Source: JAGLOK01 sp963677605
GTDB lineage: Bacteria > Bacillota > Clostridia > Christensenellales > UMGS416
Reading direction: 5' to 3'
DNA: 64,000 nt
Assembly: GCA_963677605.2 (NCBI GenBank)
Contig: CAXXDX010000007.1
Location: 930,001-994,000, forward strand
In this document: in pieces, positions 27,983-35,777 of the stretch
How the letters are laid out: each line of letters starts with the position of its first letter
Numbering within the stretch: position 1 is the stretch's first letter
Made by a program: the position numbers and the translations under genes
Notes under the pieces: model-generated
What the model was told of the DNA's origin: nothing
The model's database searches: none
The model's input: the letters and a program-made list of their open reading frames with translations, nothing else

Positions 27983-29892
27983 ATGAAAAACAAGCTTAAA
28001 GACAGCCTGCCAATTGCTTTCATATTACTTTTAGCGTCGTTTCTTTATATTTTCAAATATGGGGAGATAACTACGCAAACTCTTATTACGCTGCAGGAGT
28101 ATATTCAATGGGACAGAATCTGCATGCGTTTTTGTTTAATTCTTTGGACAGTGTAGGGTATGTAACCATTGATAAACCCCCGCTTGGATTTTGGATTCAG
28201 GTTATATTTACAAAGATATTTGGATTCAGCGGATGGGTATTGGTGCTGCCTGAAGCTCTTTGCGGTGTTTTATCCGTTTATTTCATATATAAAATTGTAG
28301 GAAAAAGATTCAGCAAAGCAGCAGGCCTTATATCGGCTGCGGTTTTTACTTTAACACCTATTTTCGCTGCTGTGTCAAGAAACAATACAATCGACGGAAT
28401 TTTAATTCTTATTCTGTTGCTTGCAGCTGATATGGCTTTAAAAGCTGCAGAAAAATCAAGCGGAAAGCATTTGATTTTTGCCGGAGTGCTTATAGGGCTT
28501 GGCTTTAATGTAAAGATGCTTCAGGCATTTATGATAATTCCTGCCGTGTATTTAGTTTATCTTATCTTCTCAAAACAGAAATTTTTAAAGAAGATATTGA
28601 ATTGTGCTGTTTCTGCGATAATATTAATCATTATTTCACTATCATGGGTTGTGGCTGTTGATATGGTTGATGAAGATCTTCGGCCTTATATAGGCTCGAG
28701 CGATACCAATTCTGCAGTAGAGCTTGTATTCGGGCACAATGGGCTTAGCAGATTTTTGGGCAGAAAGTCACTCAACACTCTTAATGCGCAGGATGGACCT
28801 GTAAAAAACCAGATGGTTCCTCCCAATAATAATAATGCTGATGACAGACAGCCTCCACAGAACAGAAAATATCCCAATGTAAATAATACTGTCTCTGACC
28901 AGCAAAACAAACCACCAAATCAAGGGCAGTCGGGAATAGCCGGCGAGGCTGGAGACACATCAATTTTAAGGCTTTTTAATGAGAAGAATGCAGGACAGAT
29001 ATCTTGGTTATTGCTGCCTGCAATAATGATTGCAATAGCTTCTATGGTTATGGTTTTTATTAAAAAAATAAGAAACGATAAGAAGTTTCCGCTGTTGTTT
29101 TTATTTTCAATGTGGATTATTCCGATGTACTTATACTTTAGCTTTGCAGAAGGAATAACACACAGATACTACTTTGCGATGCTTGCTCCCGGAGTAGCTT
29201 CTGTTATCGGAATCGGATTCTACTTCCTATCGCAGGTAAGGACCAAGATTGTAATTCCATTTGTTTTTGCAGCAGCGGCTGTTATGCAGATTTATATTCA
29301 CAGCTTGTATTCTGGATGGGCTGACTGGCTTATTCCTTTATGCGCAGTGACATTTGCTGCAACATTGTTGGCAATGATAATAATGTCGGTTAAAAAAGCT
29401 AATTCAAAAACTATTGCATTGCTTACATGTGTGCTTCTTATACTTCCGGGAGCTTGGGCGTTTTCACCTGTTTTATACAGCGACAACTCGCAGCTGCCTA
29501 TCGCAGGCCCTGAGCTTATAAACCAGAGAGACAGCTTTGACAACGCCGAAAAGCTTAGCGGGATAATTGAATATCTTGAAGAAAACAGGAACGGAGCAAC
29601 ATATCTTGCTGTGACCGAAAGCTCGATGCAAAGCGGAGCGGAGCTTATACTGCAGTCGGGTGAAGCTGTGATGATTCTCGGCGGGTTCAACGGAGGAGAT
29701 GAAACTGCGACGCTTGATGAATTTATTGATATGGTTAAAGACAACGAAGTGAGATATGCTGTTTTATCGCGCGATGCGGGGCAGAATGCAAACAGAGAAA
29801 TCTATGAGTGGATTAAGCAAAATGCAGAGGTTATCCCGCCGCGCATCTATGGCGGAGCTGTAGGAAACAAGGTCGTATTTTATCTGGGTTGA
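27983..29892 (+). CDS. GT39 family glycosyltransferase (ArnT/PMT-like), 5' end frameshifted
   Basis: Polyprenyl-phosphate-sugar mannosyl/arabinosyl-type transferase embedded in the membrane. The long open frame begins at 28108 with FLFNSLDSVGYVTIDKPPLGFW, the family's first periplasmic loop and DKPP signature. The true start is ATG 27983, after a strong GGAGG; it encodes a matching first membrane helix (KDSLPIAFILLLASFLYIF) one frame over. Joining the frames at GGGG (28061-28064) restores GGDNYANSYYAAG, so one base is missing there. About ten helices follow, with an N/P/Q-rich extracellular loop (about residues 270-330). If real, the frameshift removes the catalytic loop entry; it may be phase variation or a sequencing error. 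A hairpin and a five-codon ORF precede it. Confidence 0.85.
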
Positions 29893-29949
29893 AGAAATCC
29901 TTCTCTGCATTTATACTGATATAGTACAATTTAGTTATGAGGAGAAGAC

Positions 29950-30282
29950 ATGAATATTCAGATATTCGGTAAAAAGAAATGTTTTGACACCAAGAAGGCT
30001 GAAAGGTTTTTTAAAGAGCGCAGGATTAAATATCAGTATATAGACATATTGGACAAGGGCCTGAGCAAAGGAGAGCTTAGGAGCGTTTCTCAGGCTTTGG
30101 GCGGCCTAGAAAATGTTGTTGACTGTGAGGGCAAAGACTATTATGAGATTGAGTATCTTGGAAAAGAGCAGTGGCAGGACAAACTTTTGGAGACTCCCAA
30201 ACTCTTTAAAACACCGATAGTAAGAAACGGTAAGCAGGCTACTGTGGGATATAAGCCGGATGTGTGGAAAAACTGGGAGTAA
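29950..30282 (+). CDS. ArsC/Spx-family reductase-like protein
   Basis: 110 residues of the ArsC (glutaredoxin-type)/Spx family with thioredoxin-like fold. The N-terminal IFGKKKCFDTKKAERFFKER carries a single redox cysteine in CFDT, not CxxC, and the C-terminal TPKLFKTPIVRNGKQATVGY is the family end with the cis-proline. It is unlike Spx, which has a CxxC pair. Likely a small thiol-based reductase; the substrate is unknown. GAGGAG lies before the ATG. It is followed 27 bases later by the YdeI-like gene. Confidence 0.88.
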   Translation: MNIQIFGKKKCFDTKKAERFFKERRIKYQYIDILDKGLSKGELRSVSQALGGLENVVDCEGKDYYEIEYLGKEQWQDKLLETPKLFKTPIVRNGKQATVGYKPDVWKNWE

Positions 30283-30309
30283 CTATAAACATTCTTATGA
30301 GGCATATAT

Positions 30310-30870
30310 ATGTATGAACAGATGATTTTTTCTACTGAGGATGATTTTAGGAATTGGCTTGATGAAAATTATAATAAGTCAGACGGAATTTGGATGGTAT
30401 TTGGAAAAACGGATGAGCTTGTTACACTAACCTATGATGAAGCACTCAGACAGGCGCTGTGTTACGGTTGGATAGACGGCCTTATAAAGCGCGTTGATGA
30501 CGTAAAATACCTCAGAAAATTTACGCCAAGAAGAAAAAACAGCAAATGGTCTAAAAGGAACAAGGAGATTATTGCTGAATTGATAAAGCTGAAACTTGTA
30601 CAGCCTTCAGGATATGAGGCGATTGACAGGGCGAAAAAAGAAGGTGTATGGGAAACTCGGGAGAGAGTCAGTGTATCAGATGATGATATAATGGATTTTG
30701 AAGAAAAGATTAAAAAAAGACAGCCTGCATATGACAATTTTATCAAGATGCCTCCGTCGGTTAGGCGCACATATACTATGTATTATATGGATGCGAAGAA
30801 AGAACAGACAAGAAAGAACAGGCTTGAAAAGATTGTCGAAAGGCTGAATAAAAATCTAAAACCGATGTAA
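30310..30870 (+). CDS. YdeI/OmpD-associated family protein
   Basis: 186 residues. Matches bacterial YdeI/OmpD-associated proteins: F-x-WLDENYNKSDGIWMVF near the start, LTYDEALRQALCYGWIDG in the middle, then FTPRRKNSKWSKRNKEI. The R/K-rich C-terminal half includes PPSVRRTYTMYYMDAKKEQT. The biochemical role is unknown; some relatives are described as bacteriocin-protection proteins. It probably shares a transcript with the ArsC-like gene. The ribosome site (GAGGCA) is moderate. Confidence 0.9.
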   Translation: MYEQMIFSTEDDFRNWLDENYNKSDGIWMVFGKTDELVTLTYDEALRQALCYGWIDGLIKRVDDVKYLRKFTPRRKNSKWSKRNKEIIAELIKLKLVQPSGYEAIDRAKKEGVWETRERVSVSDDDIMDFEEKIKKRQPAYDNFIKMPPSVRRTYTMYYMDAKKEQTRKNRLEKIVERLNKNLKPM

Positions 30871-30889
30871 ATTTAACAAAATAAAAAGG

Positions 30890-30916
30890 AAGCTCATTTC
30901 GTCAGAAATGAGCTTT
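30890..30916. terminator. Bidirectional terminator hairpin
   Basis: AAGCTCATTTC (30890-30900) pairs with GAAATGAGCTT (30905-30915) around GTCA. The longer T-tract is on the minus strand, so it best serves the anti-sigma gene; on the plus strand it may end the YdeI-like transcript. Confidence 0.65.
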
Positions 30917-30991
30917 AAAAATAATCCGTAATTAATGCATTACAAACAACCGGTAGGTTGGGAGTACAATTTTATAACCGCACCCTATCTA

Positions 30992-32695
30992 TTAAGGAGA
31001 AGGAGTCGGTGTTGGAGAAGCGGTCACTGTGGGGCTTGGTGTTGCAGTCGCAGTCGGCTCTGTCGTTGCAGAGGGCGTCGGTTCCGGAGTTACTGTTGCG
31101 GTAGCAGTTGCCGTTGCTGTGGCAGTAGCTGTAGGGGTGGCAGTTGCAGTAACTGTCGGAGTAGGACTTGGACTCGTTGTCGGAGTTGCTGTAGCTGTTG
31201 CAGAAGGCTCCGGAGTCGGAGTTGGGCTTGGTGTGGGCGATGCCGTTGGTGTTGGTGCCGGAATTGTAAGCTGAATGGCATTGCTTGTGACTTTCGTTCC
31301 GTCTGAGTACACAACTGTTATTGCAAACCAGTATGTATGCCCTGCCTGAATGCTTCCGCAGCAGGAATAGCTTCTGGATGTTGTAGAAAGGTTTGTAATC
31401 CATTCAAGGTATCCGTTTTCAGGATAACTTGGCGTGCTGTCTGTTTCGCTCATAACAACCTTGTAGCCGCTAGCATAGGCGGAATTTACTTTTGCCCAAC
31501 TAAGACTTACACCAGACTCGCTTGCGCTTCCTGATAGAGAAGTGCCCACATAGCTTATAGATTGTGCAGGTGTTTTAAGCCTGACGGAGTTTCCGGCTTC
31601 TTTGCCGTTGTCATACAACACTGTAATCGAGAAGTAGTAGTACGTATCTGCAGAAAGTTTTCCGGCAGGTATCGTTACCGAAGTTTGTGAGCTGTTGGTC
31701 AGATAATACACATATCCATCGTTCGGATAACTTGGGTTTGGGTTGGTTTTTGACGCAACTACTTTGTAGCCGTTAAACTCGTCGTGTGCAATCTGTGACC
31801 AGCTAAGGTGAACTCCGCTCTCGTTAGAATAGCCTGAAATGGTTGAGCTAAGGTACGCGGTGGATGACGGCTCCGGTGTTTTTGTCGGAGTCGGCGATGC
31901 CGTGATTTCAGGAGTTGCAGAAGGACTTGGTGAAACTTCTGGTGTCAGTTCCGGCGAAGGTTCGGCAGTCGCGTCCTGCGCTGTTGGAGTGGCAGAGATG
32001 ATTGGTGTAGTAGTTGCGGTCACCTCCGGCTCATTAGCCAGAACTATGGCCGCAACTATATCTGATACGGAACCTTCTTCCAGACCCAGCTTTTCGCCCT
32101 CAATCGTTAAAAGCTCTATGCCTGGTTTAAGTCCCTCTTTAACAAAGTTATCATATTGATCTTTTGAGCCTACAAGCAAAACGGTTTTTCCCTTGCCAGC
32201 ATACTCTTCTATCTTTTCTTTGGTTATCTTGCATGCTCCATCGCCGAAATAACCGACAACAACATTGTTTGTGCCGTTTAAGTAACCATTGTCTTGTGCA
32301 GCCTGTAAGATTAAATCAATTACCTGGTCAATTGGCTTGTCGCTGCAATCAAGCGATTCCAGAAGTTTCTGTCCATCTTCGTTTAATCCTTCGACTTTTA
32401 TTACATTGCCGTTTATATCGGTCTGAACAGATACGCTTGGATTGATATCGATTGTATAATAGCTCATTCCGGAAAGTGTTAAGTCACGGGTTGCTCTTGG
32501 GAACGCTGTTAAAGCTAATGTAAGCACAATCGCAAAAGCAGCGGCGAAAACAAGGCTGAAACGTTTTGCGCGAAGAGGCATAGTTCTTTTTGGTGCTGTT
32601 CCTTCAGCGTATTTGATTACGCTTTTTACAAGCTGATCGCTAACATTTTGATTTTTTATTTTTATTTCATTTAATTGCTCATGAATACTCTGCAT
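30992..32695 (-). CDS. RsgI-like membrane anti-sigma factor with two FN3-like domains
   Basis: 567 residues. A short cytoplasmic part (1-44) should bind the sigma factor. One membrane helix (about 45-65) follows, then an RsgI-type domain with SYYTIDINPSVSV and VEGLNEDGQKLL. After a Thr/Pro linker come two FN3-like repeats (about 282-375 and 378-480; each has GYKVV and YSF/YWFAITV strands). The last about 85 residues are almost pure Thr/Pro/Ala/Ser. In clostridial RsgI systems the outer domain senses carbohydrates or wall material and the sigma factor responds. Its start overlaps the sigma gene by 17 bases. Unlike classic SigI-RsgI, the partner here looks ECF-like. Confidence 0.88.
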   Translation of the reverse strand: MQSIHEQLNEIKIKNQNVSDQLVKSVIKYAEGTAPKRTMPLRAKRFSLVFAAAFAIVLTLALTAFPRATRDLTLSGMSYYTIDINPSVSVQTDINGNVIKVEGLNEDGQKLLESLDCSDKPIDQVIDLILQAAQDNGYLNGTNNVVVGYFGDGACKITKEKIEEYAGKGKTVLLVGSKDQYDNFVKEGLKPGIELLTIEGEKLGLEEGSVSDIVAAIVLANEPEVTATTTPIISATPTAQDATAEPSPELTPEVSPSPSATPEITASPTPTKTPEPSSTAYLSSTISGYSNESGVHLSWSQIAHDEFNGYKVVASKTNPNPSYPNDGYVYYLTNSSQTSVTIPAGKLSADTYYYFSITVLYDNGKEAGNSVRLKTPAQSISYVGTSLSGSASESGVSLSWAKVNSAYASGYKVVMSETDSTPSYPENGYLEWITNLSTTSRSYSCCGSIQAGHTYWFAITVVYSDGTKVTSNAIQLTIPAPTPTASPTPSPTPTPEPSATATATPTTSPSPTPTVTATATPTATATATATATATVTPEPTPSATTEPTATATPSPTVTASPTPTPSP

Positions 32696-33290
32696 ATAAT
32701 CTTTCCTCCATGGGTGAGTCGCAGATATCGGCTATTTCAGACAGCTGATTTGTTAATTTTTTCTTTGCAGTGTTAAGACGGGATTTAACTGTACCCTGCG
32801 GTATCTCTAATACTGCAGCTGTTTCCTCATAGCTTAATTCTTGGAAGTAGTGCATCACAATAACATTTTTATACTTTGGCGGCAGTTGATTTACCAGAGA
32901 AACCAATTGAACTTTTGTCTGGTTTTTTGCAGCAATGTCTTCTGTTGTCAAGCCGTCAGTTGCAAGAGACATGGCTATTTCTTTGTCTTTGTTTTTTTCA
33001 AAGTCTATTCCGCCGAGTCGTTTTAATCTTTGGTTTTTCCTTAATACATCCCTGTGTGAATTCACGCATATTGTATAAAGCCAGTTTTTGAATGATTTAC
33101 CGTTAAATCTTGAGATATTCTTTATTGCCTTTTCCCAGGTTTTTTGGAATAAATCATCTGCTTCGAAGCGGGAAAAAGTCATCCTGAAACAGAGGTTATA
33201 TAAATCATCTTTATACTCCTCGACAAGTTCTTGTATTATTTTTTTATCGCCTTTTCTAATTCTCGATAAAAGCTGCTCTTGTTCAGGCAT
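32679..33290 (-). CDS. ECF-type RNA polymerase sigma factor
   Basis: 203 residues with sigma regions 2 and 4. Region 2 is LYNLCFRMTFSRFEADDLFQKTWEKA with the FNGKSFKNWLYTICVN tail. Region 4 is LPPKYKNVIVMHYFQELSYEETAAVLEIPQGTVKSRLNTAKKKL, including a helix-turn-helix. GAGGAG precedes the ATG. It is followed, with overlap, by its membrane anti-sigma partner, so release of the sigma factor should follow sensing at the surface. A GAAC-N16-CGTTT sequence upstream suggests self-activation. Confidence 0.95.
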   Translation of the reverse strand: MPEQEQLLSRIRKGDKKIIQELVEEYKDDLYNLCFRMTFSRFEADDLFQKTWEKAIKNISRFNGKSFKNWLYTICVNSHRDVLRKNQRLKRLGGIDFEKNKDKEIAMSLATDGLTTEDIAAKNQTKVQLVSLVNQLPPKYKNVIVMHYFQELSYEETAAVLEIPQGTVKSRLNTAKKKLTNQLSEIADICDSPMEERLYAEYS

Positions 33291-33311
33291 TTTTTCTCCT
33301 CACATATATAT

Positions 33312-33336
33312 AAACGCATGAAAGGGGATTTTGTTC
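33312..33336 (-). promoter_or_regulatory. Possible ECF-type self-activated promoter
   Basis: On the minus strand: GAAC (33336-33333), a 16-base spacer and CGTTT (33316-33312), about 20 bases before the sigma-factor ATG. This is the usual ECF -35/-10 spacing, but the boxes are short. Confidence 0.3.
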
Positions 33337-33382
33337 GATATTTTATAAAACTTTTTATTATTTAATTATAACCTAAATATAT

Positions 33383-33396
33383 TGTGTTATAACACA
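33383..33396. repeat. Perfect 14-base palindrome upstream of the ECF sigma gene
   Basis: TGTGTTATAACACA is its own reverse complement. It lies between the sigma gene and the convergent-side terminator and could be an operator; no regulator is identified. Confidence 0.4.
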
Positions 33397-33420
33397 GAAC
33401 AAAAAAGGATATGAAAATAT

Positions 33421-33450
33421 AAAAACAGCACAACTATTTGTGCTGTTTTT
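33421..33450. terminator. Terminator of the LCP gene
   Basis: AACAGCACAA (33424-33433) pairs with TTGTGCTGTT (33438-33447), with A- and T-tracts on the two sides, so it can work on both strands. It lies just after the minus-strand LCP stop. Confidence 0.8.
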
Positions 33451-33471
33451 TATGCTCTGAATATTGTTGGT

Positions 33472-34593
33472 TTATTCAGTTTCTGATTCTACTCCGTTAT
33501 ATATAAAATCGTGCATGCGCCACAAGGTTTCTTCTTTTTCATATTGCAGAACAGCCATTTTTTTATATCGCACAGCTTCATACAAACCATCGTAGGGGAC
33601 TCTCTGCACTTTATAAGGACTGTTTCTCATGTCGTATAATGTTTTTGTCATTTCAACTAGCTCAAGAGGTTCCATATCAGTTTTAACCCAATCGGTAACT
33701 GTGGTTAAAGCGTTGTCGATTTCCGAAAAAGACATACCGGAAAGATTGGTCTTTGCAGACTGGAGAACTTCTTTTTGCCGTGCGTCTCTCATAAATACGC
33801 CATCGGATTTTCGTATTCTCATATATGCTACGGCTTGTATTCCGTTTATAGTCTGCGTTCCTTTGTGATATACCATATCAGTGTCTTCGTGTCGTCTTAG
33901 AATGCCGTTCATCTCCTGTATTAGTCCGTTCATATCCCACACTTCCTGCTGCGAAAGTGTTACTTCAACTCCGCCTATTGCGTCGATTATCTCAATCATA
34001 CCTCTGAAGCTGGTTACAATGTAATGATCAATATCAATAAGGAATTCCTGTTCAATGGCAGCTATTGCGCCTTCAGGCCCGTCTTCATACACTATTGCGC
34101 TGTTTACTCGGTTAAGATCGTCTTTTGACGGAATATAAATCAAAGTATCGCGCATTATTGAAGTAAGACGGATTTCATTGTTCTTTTTATCTATAGTTAA
34201 AATGATGTTTACATCGCTTCTGCCGCTGAGTATGGTTTTTCTGTATCTGTTATCCATCCCGAAAACGGCTATATTGATTATATCGTAGTCGGTATTGTCT
34301 TTCATTTCAAGAACAGGCTCCGGAGTTATTTCGGGCGTAGGAACGGCTGTTGGAAGATGGGTAGGATCCGGCTCAGGTGTTTCCGTAGGTATTGGAGATG
34401 ATTCCTCTGTTGTATCAATTATAACTTCCGGAGAGCTCATCTTCTTAAGTTTCGGATATATGTACATGAACACGATTACAAATATACTTATAAGAAGTAT
34501 CCATAAAATGAACATTAATGTTTTCAGAGTTTTTTTCTTTTTTCCCTGTTTTGGTGATGAAGAGGTGCTCTCTTCGGATGTGTTTTTACTCAT
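33472..34593 (-). CDS. LytR-CpsA-Psr (LCP) family cell-wall glycopolymer ligase
   Basis: 373 residues. A basic cytoplasmic N-terminus, one membrane helix (about 24-46) and a Pro/Thr/Glu linker come before the LCP domain (about 103-330). Conserved segments are IAVFGMDNR, GRSDVNIILTID, SIMRDTLIYI and FRGMIEIIDAIGGVEV; the arginines and aspartates bind the polyprenyl pyrophosphate. LCP enzymes attach teichoic acids or capsule to peptidoglycan outside the membrane. AAGG lies before the ATG. A decayed HD-domain gene lies just upstream; HD (YqeK-type) genes often neighbour LCP genes in Clostridia, so this may be remnant gene order. Confidence 0.94.
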   Translation of the reverse strand: MSKNTSEESTSSSPKQGKKKKTLKTLMFILWILLISIFVIVFMYIYPKLKKMSSPEVIIDTTEESSPIPTETPEPDPTHLPTAVPTPEITPEPVLEMKDNTDYDIINIAVFGMDNRYRKTILSGRSDVNIILTIDKKNNEIRLTSIMRDTLIYIPSKDDLNRVNSAIVYEDGPEGAIAAIEQEFLIDIDHYIVTSFRGMIEIIDAIGGVEVTLSQQEVWDMNGLIQEMNGILRRHEDTDMVYHKGTQTINGIQAVAYMRIRKSDGVFMRDARQKEVLQSAKTNLSGMSFSEIDNALTTVTDWVKTDMEPLELVEMTKTLYDMRNSPYKVQRVPYDGLYEAVRYKKMAVLQYEKEETLWRMHDFIYNGVESETE

Positions 34594-34650
34594 AATGTAA
34601 TGCCTTTTTATCTATATTACCGAAAAATGGAATTAATCGGCTAAGGTAAT

Positions 34651-34677
34651 GTTATACGATAATGTTACGAATGTCAA
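34651..34677 (-). promoter_or_regulatory. Possible promoter for the LCP gene
   Basis: On the minus strand TTGACA (34677-34672) and TATAAC (34656-34651) with a 15-base spacer, shorter than ideal. Confidence 0.4.
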
Positions 34678-34695
34678 TCATATATGACAAAAGCA

Positions 34696-34944
34696 TTACG
34701 GATGTACATATGATTCAACCCAGCTGTCTTTCGGTATGATAACGCAAATATCGTGAAGCATACATGCGAGATTTGCCTTCTTAGTATGCAATCTGTCTTC
34801 GCAAAGGTTCATAGCTGTTTTGCTTACATTTTTTGAATGATCAAGAGTTATTGTTTTGCCGTACAAAACAAATGTATCAGAAATTTTATTTATTATATCT
34901 GAGTTAATAAAAATAAGTATAGTATATTCTGTTTTTGAGATATT
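34696..34944 (-). pseudogene. Remnant of an HD-domain phosphohydrolase gene
   Basis: About 82 codons are open on the minus strand without a credible start. The translation contains TLDHSKNVSKTAMNL and then NLACMLHDICVIIP, matching the first histidine and the HD pair of small HD-domain proteins, and stops after DSWVESYVHP. Known family members run about 100 residues further, so the gene has lost its 3' part. The first ATG lies after the first histidine. The frame continues directly from the TAG of the phosphoesterase gene, probably by chance. This accounts for most of the 350-base gap here. Confidence 0.5.
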
Positions 34945-35418
34945 CTATCTTGTGATGATTTCACAATCAAGATTACCTTCTTCAATTGTTATCCTGCAAT
35001 AGGAGGGAGCTCTGTCCCGTGTTTGAATTCTGCTGGAACTGCCCGGATTTACTACCCAGATGCCGTTTTGTTTTTGGCAAAATGCTATGTGTGTATGTCC
35101 GAATAGAATAACATCCGCTTCTTTTTCTATGCCTTTTTTAATGATGCGGTCATATGTGGACTTAACGCTGTATTTATGGCCATGGGTTAAGTAAAACATT
35201 TTATTTTCTATTGTTATGTTTTTTTCGCTTTCGATGTTTGTGAAATCACAGTTGCCTTTTACAATATGAAAAGTAATATCAGGAAACATTTTTTCCAATC
35301 GCAATGCATCATCTGAATTGTCTCCCAGGTGCAATACAATGTCCGGCTCTTCTGACTGGATGGGATACTGTATGCCTGAGATATCGTGGTGTGAGTCTGA
35401 GAAAGTTAAAATTTTCAT
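34945..35418 (-). CDS. YfcE/MJ0936-family metallophosphoesterase
   Basis: 157 residues, the normal size. Metal-binding motifs of calcineurin-like phosphoesterases are in order: DSHH near residue 8, GDNSDD near 32, GNCDF near 55, THGHKYSV near 80 and GHTH near 105. NPGSSSRIQTRD is the family C-terminal signature. It probably hydrolyses small phosphodiesters in the cytoplasm; the natural substrate is unknown. AAAGG precedes the ATG. Probably one gene per transcript. Confidence 0.93.
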   Translation of the reverse strand: MKILTFSDSHHDISGIQYPIQSEEPDIVLHLGDNSDDALRLEKMFPDITFHIVKGNCDFTNIESEKNITIENKMFYLTHGHKYSVKSTYDRIIKKGIEKEADVILFGHTHIAFCQKQNGIWVVNPGSSSRIQTRDRAPSYCRITIEEGNLDCEIITR

Positions 35419-35579
35419 ATAAATGCCTTTAATTTTTGATTGGATTATAACACTGCTTTTGTATTATAAAAACCATATTCCGCCCCAATTATACAATTTC
35501 GTATTTGTATACAAAATGCTGATAGTTAAAATCACAATAATTACAATTTCTTTCAATTTGCATCTTCTTATATTCGGAT

Positions 35580-35608
35580 TTGACAAACTTATTATTCTGC
35601 TGTAATTT
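35580..35608 (+). promoter_or_regulatory. Promoter of the tyrS leader
   Basis: TTGACA (35580-35585), a 17-base spacer and TAATTT (35603-35608); TGTAAT at 35601 is an alternative. The predicted start, near 35615, falls at the leader ORF ATG (35616). Between 35419 and 35580 the sequence is AT-rich with nothing recognised. Confidence 0.55.
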
Positions 35609-35615
35609 ATGTAAT

Positions 35616-35693
35616 ATGATTAGAAAAAGTATAAATGCATATTATTATGCGGCCGAATATTACTTAATTATTCGGGCTTTTTCTGGTGCATGA
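35616..35693 (+). CDS. Tyrosine-rich leader peptide upstream of tyrS
   Basis: 25 codons, ATG to TGA. Codons 9-11 are Tyr (TAT TAT TAT) and codons 15-16 are Tyr again (TAT TAC), giving the stretch YYYAAEYY; the end is IIRAFSGA. Five tyrosines in 25 codons before tyrosyl-tRNA synthetase fits a ribosome-stalling attenuator that senses charged tRNA-Tyr. The second Tyr pair lies inside the 5' arm and loop of a hairpin followed by a T-run. No ribosome site is seen and the ATG coincides with the predicted RNA start, so the leader may be translated from a leaderless RNA. I do not recall a named family. Confidence 0.55.
   Translation: MIRKSINAYYYAAEYYLIIRAFSGA
35653..35682 (+). terminator. First hairpin with T-run in the tyrS leader
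   Basis: CCGAATA (35653-35659) pairs with TATTCGG (35669-35675) and CTTTTTC follows after two bases. The hairpin overlaps leader codons 13-22, so a ribosome paused at the first Tyr codons would cover its 5' arm. Confidence 0.55.
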
Positions 35694-35723
35694 TTTAGCA
35701 TTTGCTAAACTACTTTACACATC

Positions 35724-35755
35724 AGCTTGAGGCCACAGTGCTTCAGGCTTTTTTT
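35724..35755 (+). terminator. Second hairpin with T-run, just before the tyrS ribosome site
   Basis: AGCTTGAGG (35724-35732) pairs with CTTCAGGCT (35741-35749), nine pairs including G-T, and T49-T55 follow. Only about 10 bases separate it from AAAGGAGG. A small TTTAGCA/TGCTAAA hairpin lies between (35694-35709). It would block tyrS transcription unless prevented from forming. Confidence 0.65.
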
Positions 35756-35777
35756 ATTACTTAAAAAGGAGGATATT

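Noticed and set aside
30935..31306. Plus-strand ORFs rich in Arg/Ser/Cys or Val/Ala/Gly opposite the anti-sigma gene
   Set aside because: Shadows of the Thr/Pro-rich tail of the real minus-strand gene.
35423..35605. 60-codon plus-strand ORF upstream of the tyrS leader
   Set aside because: No ribosome site, hydrophobic and AT-rich composition without family features, and it covers the tyrS leader promoter.
35600..35777. T-box riboswitch for tyrS
   Set aside because: No AGGGTGGNACCGCG-like T-box sequence or specifier-loop structure was found; the tyrosine-rich ORF explains the region better.
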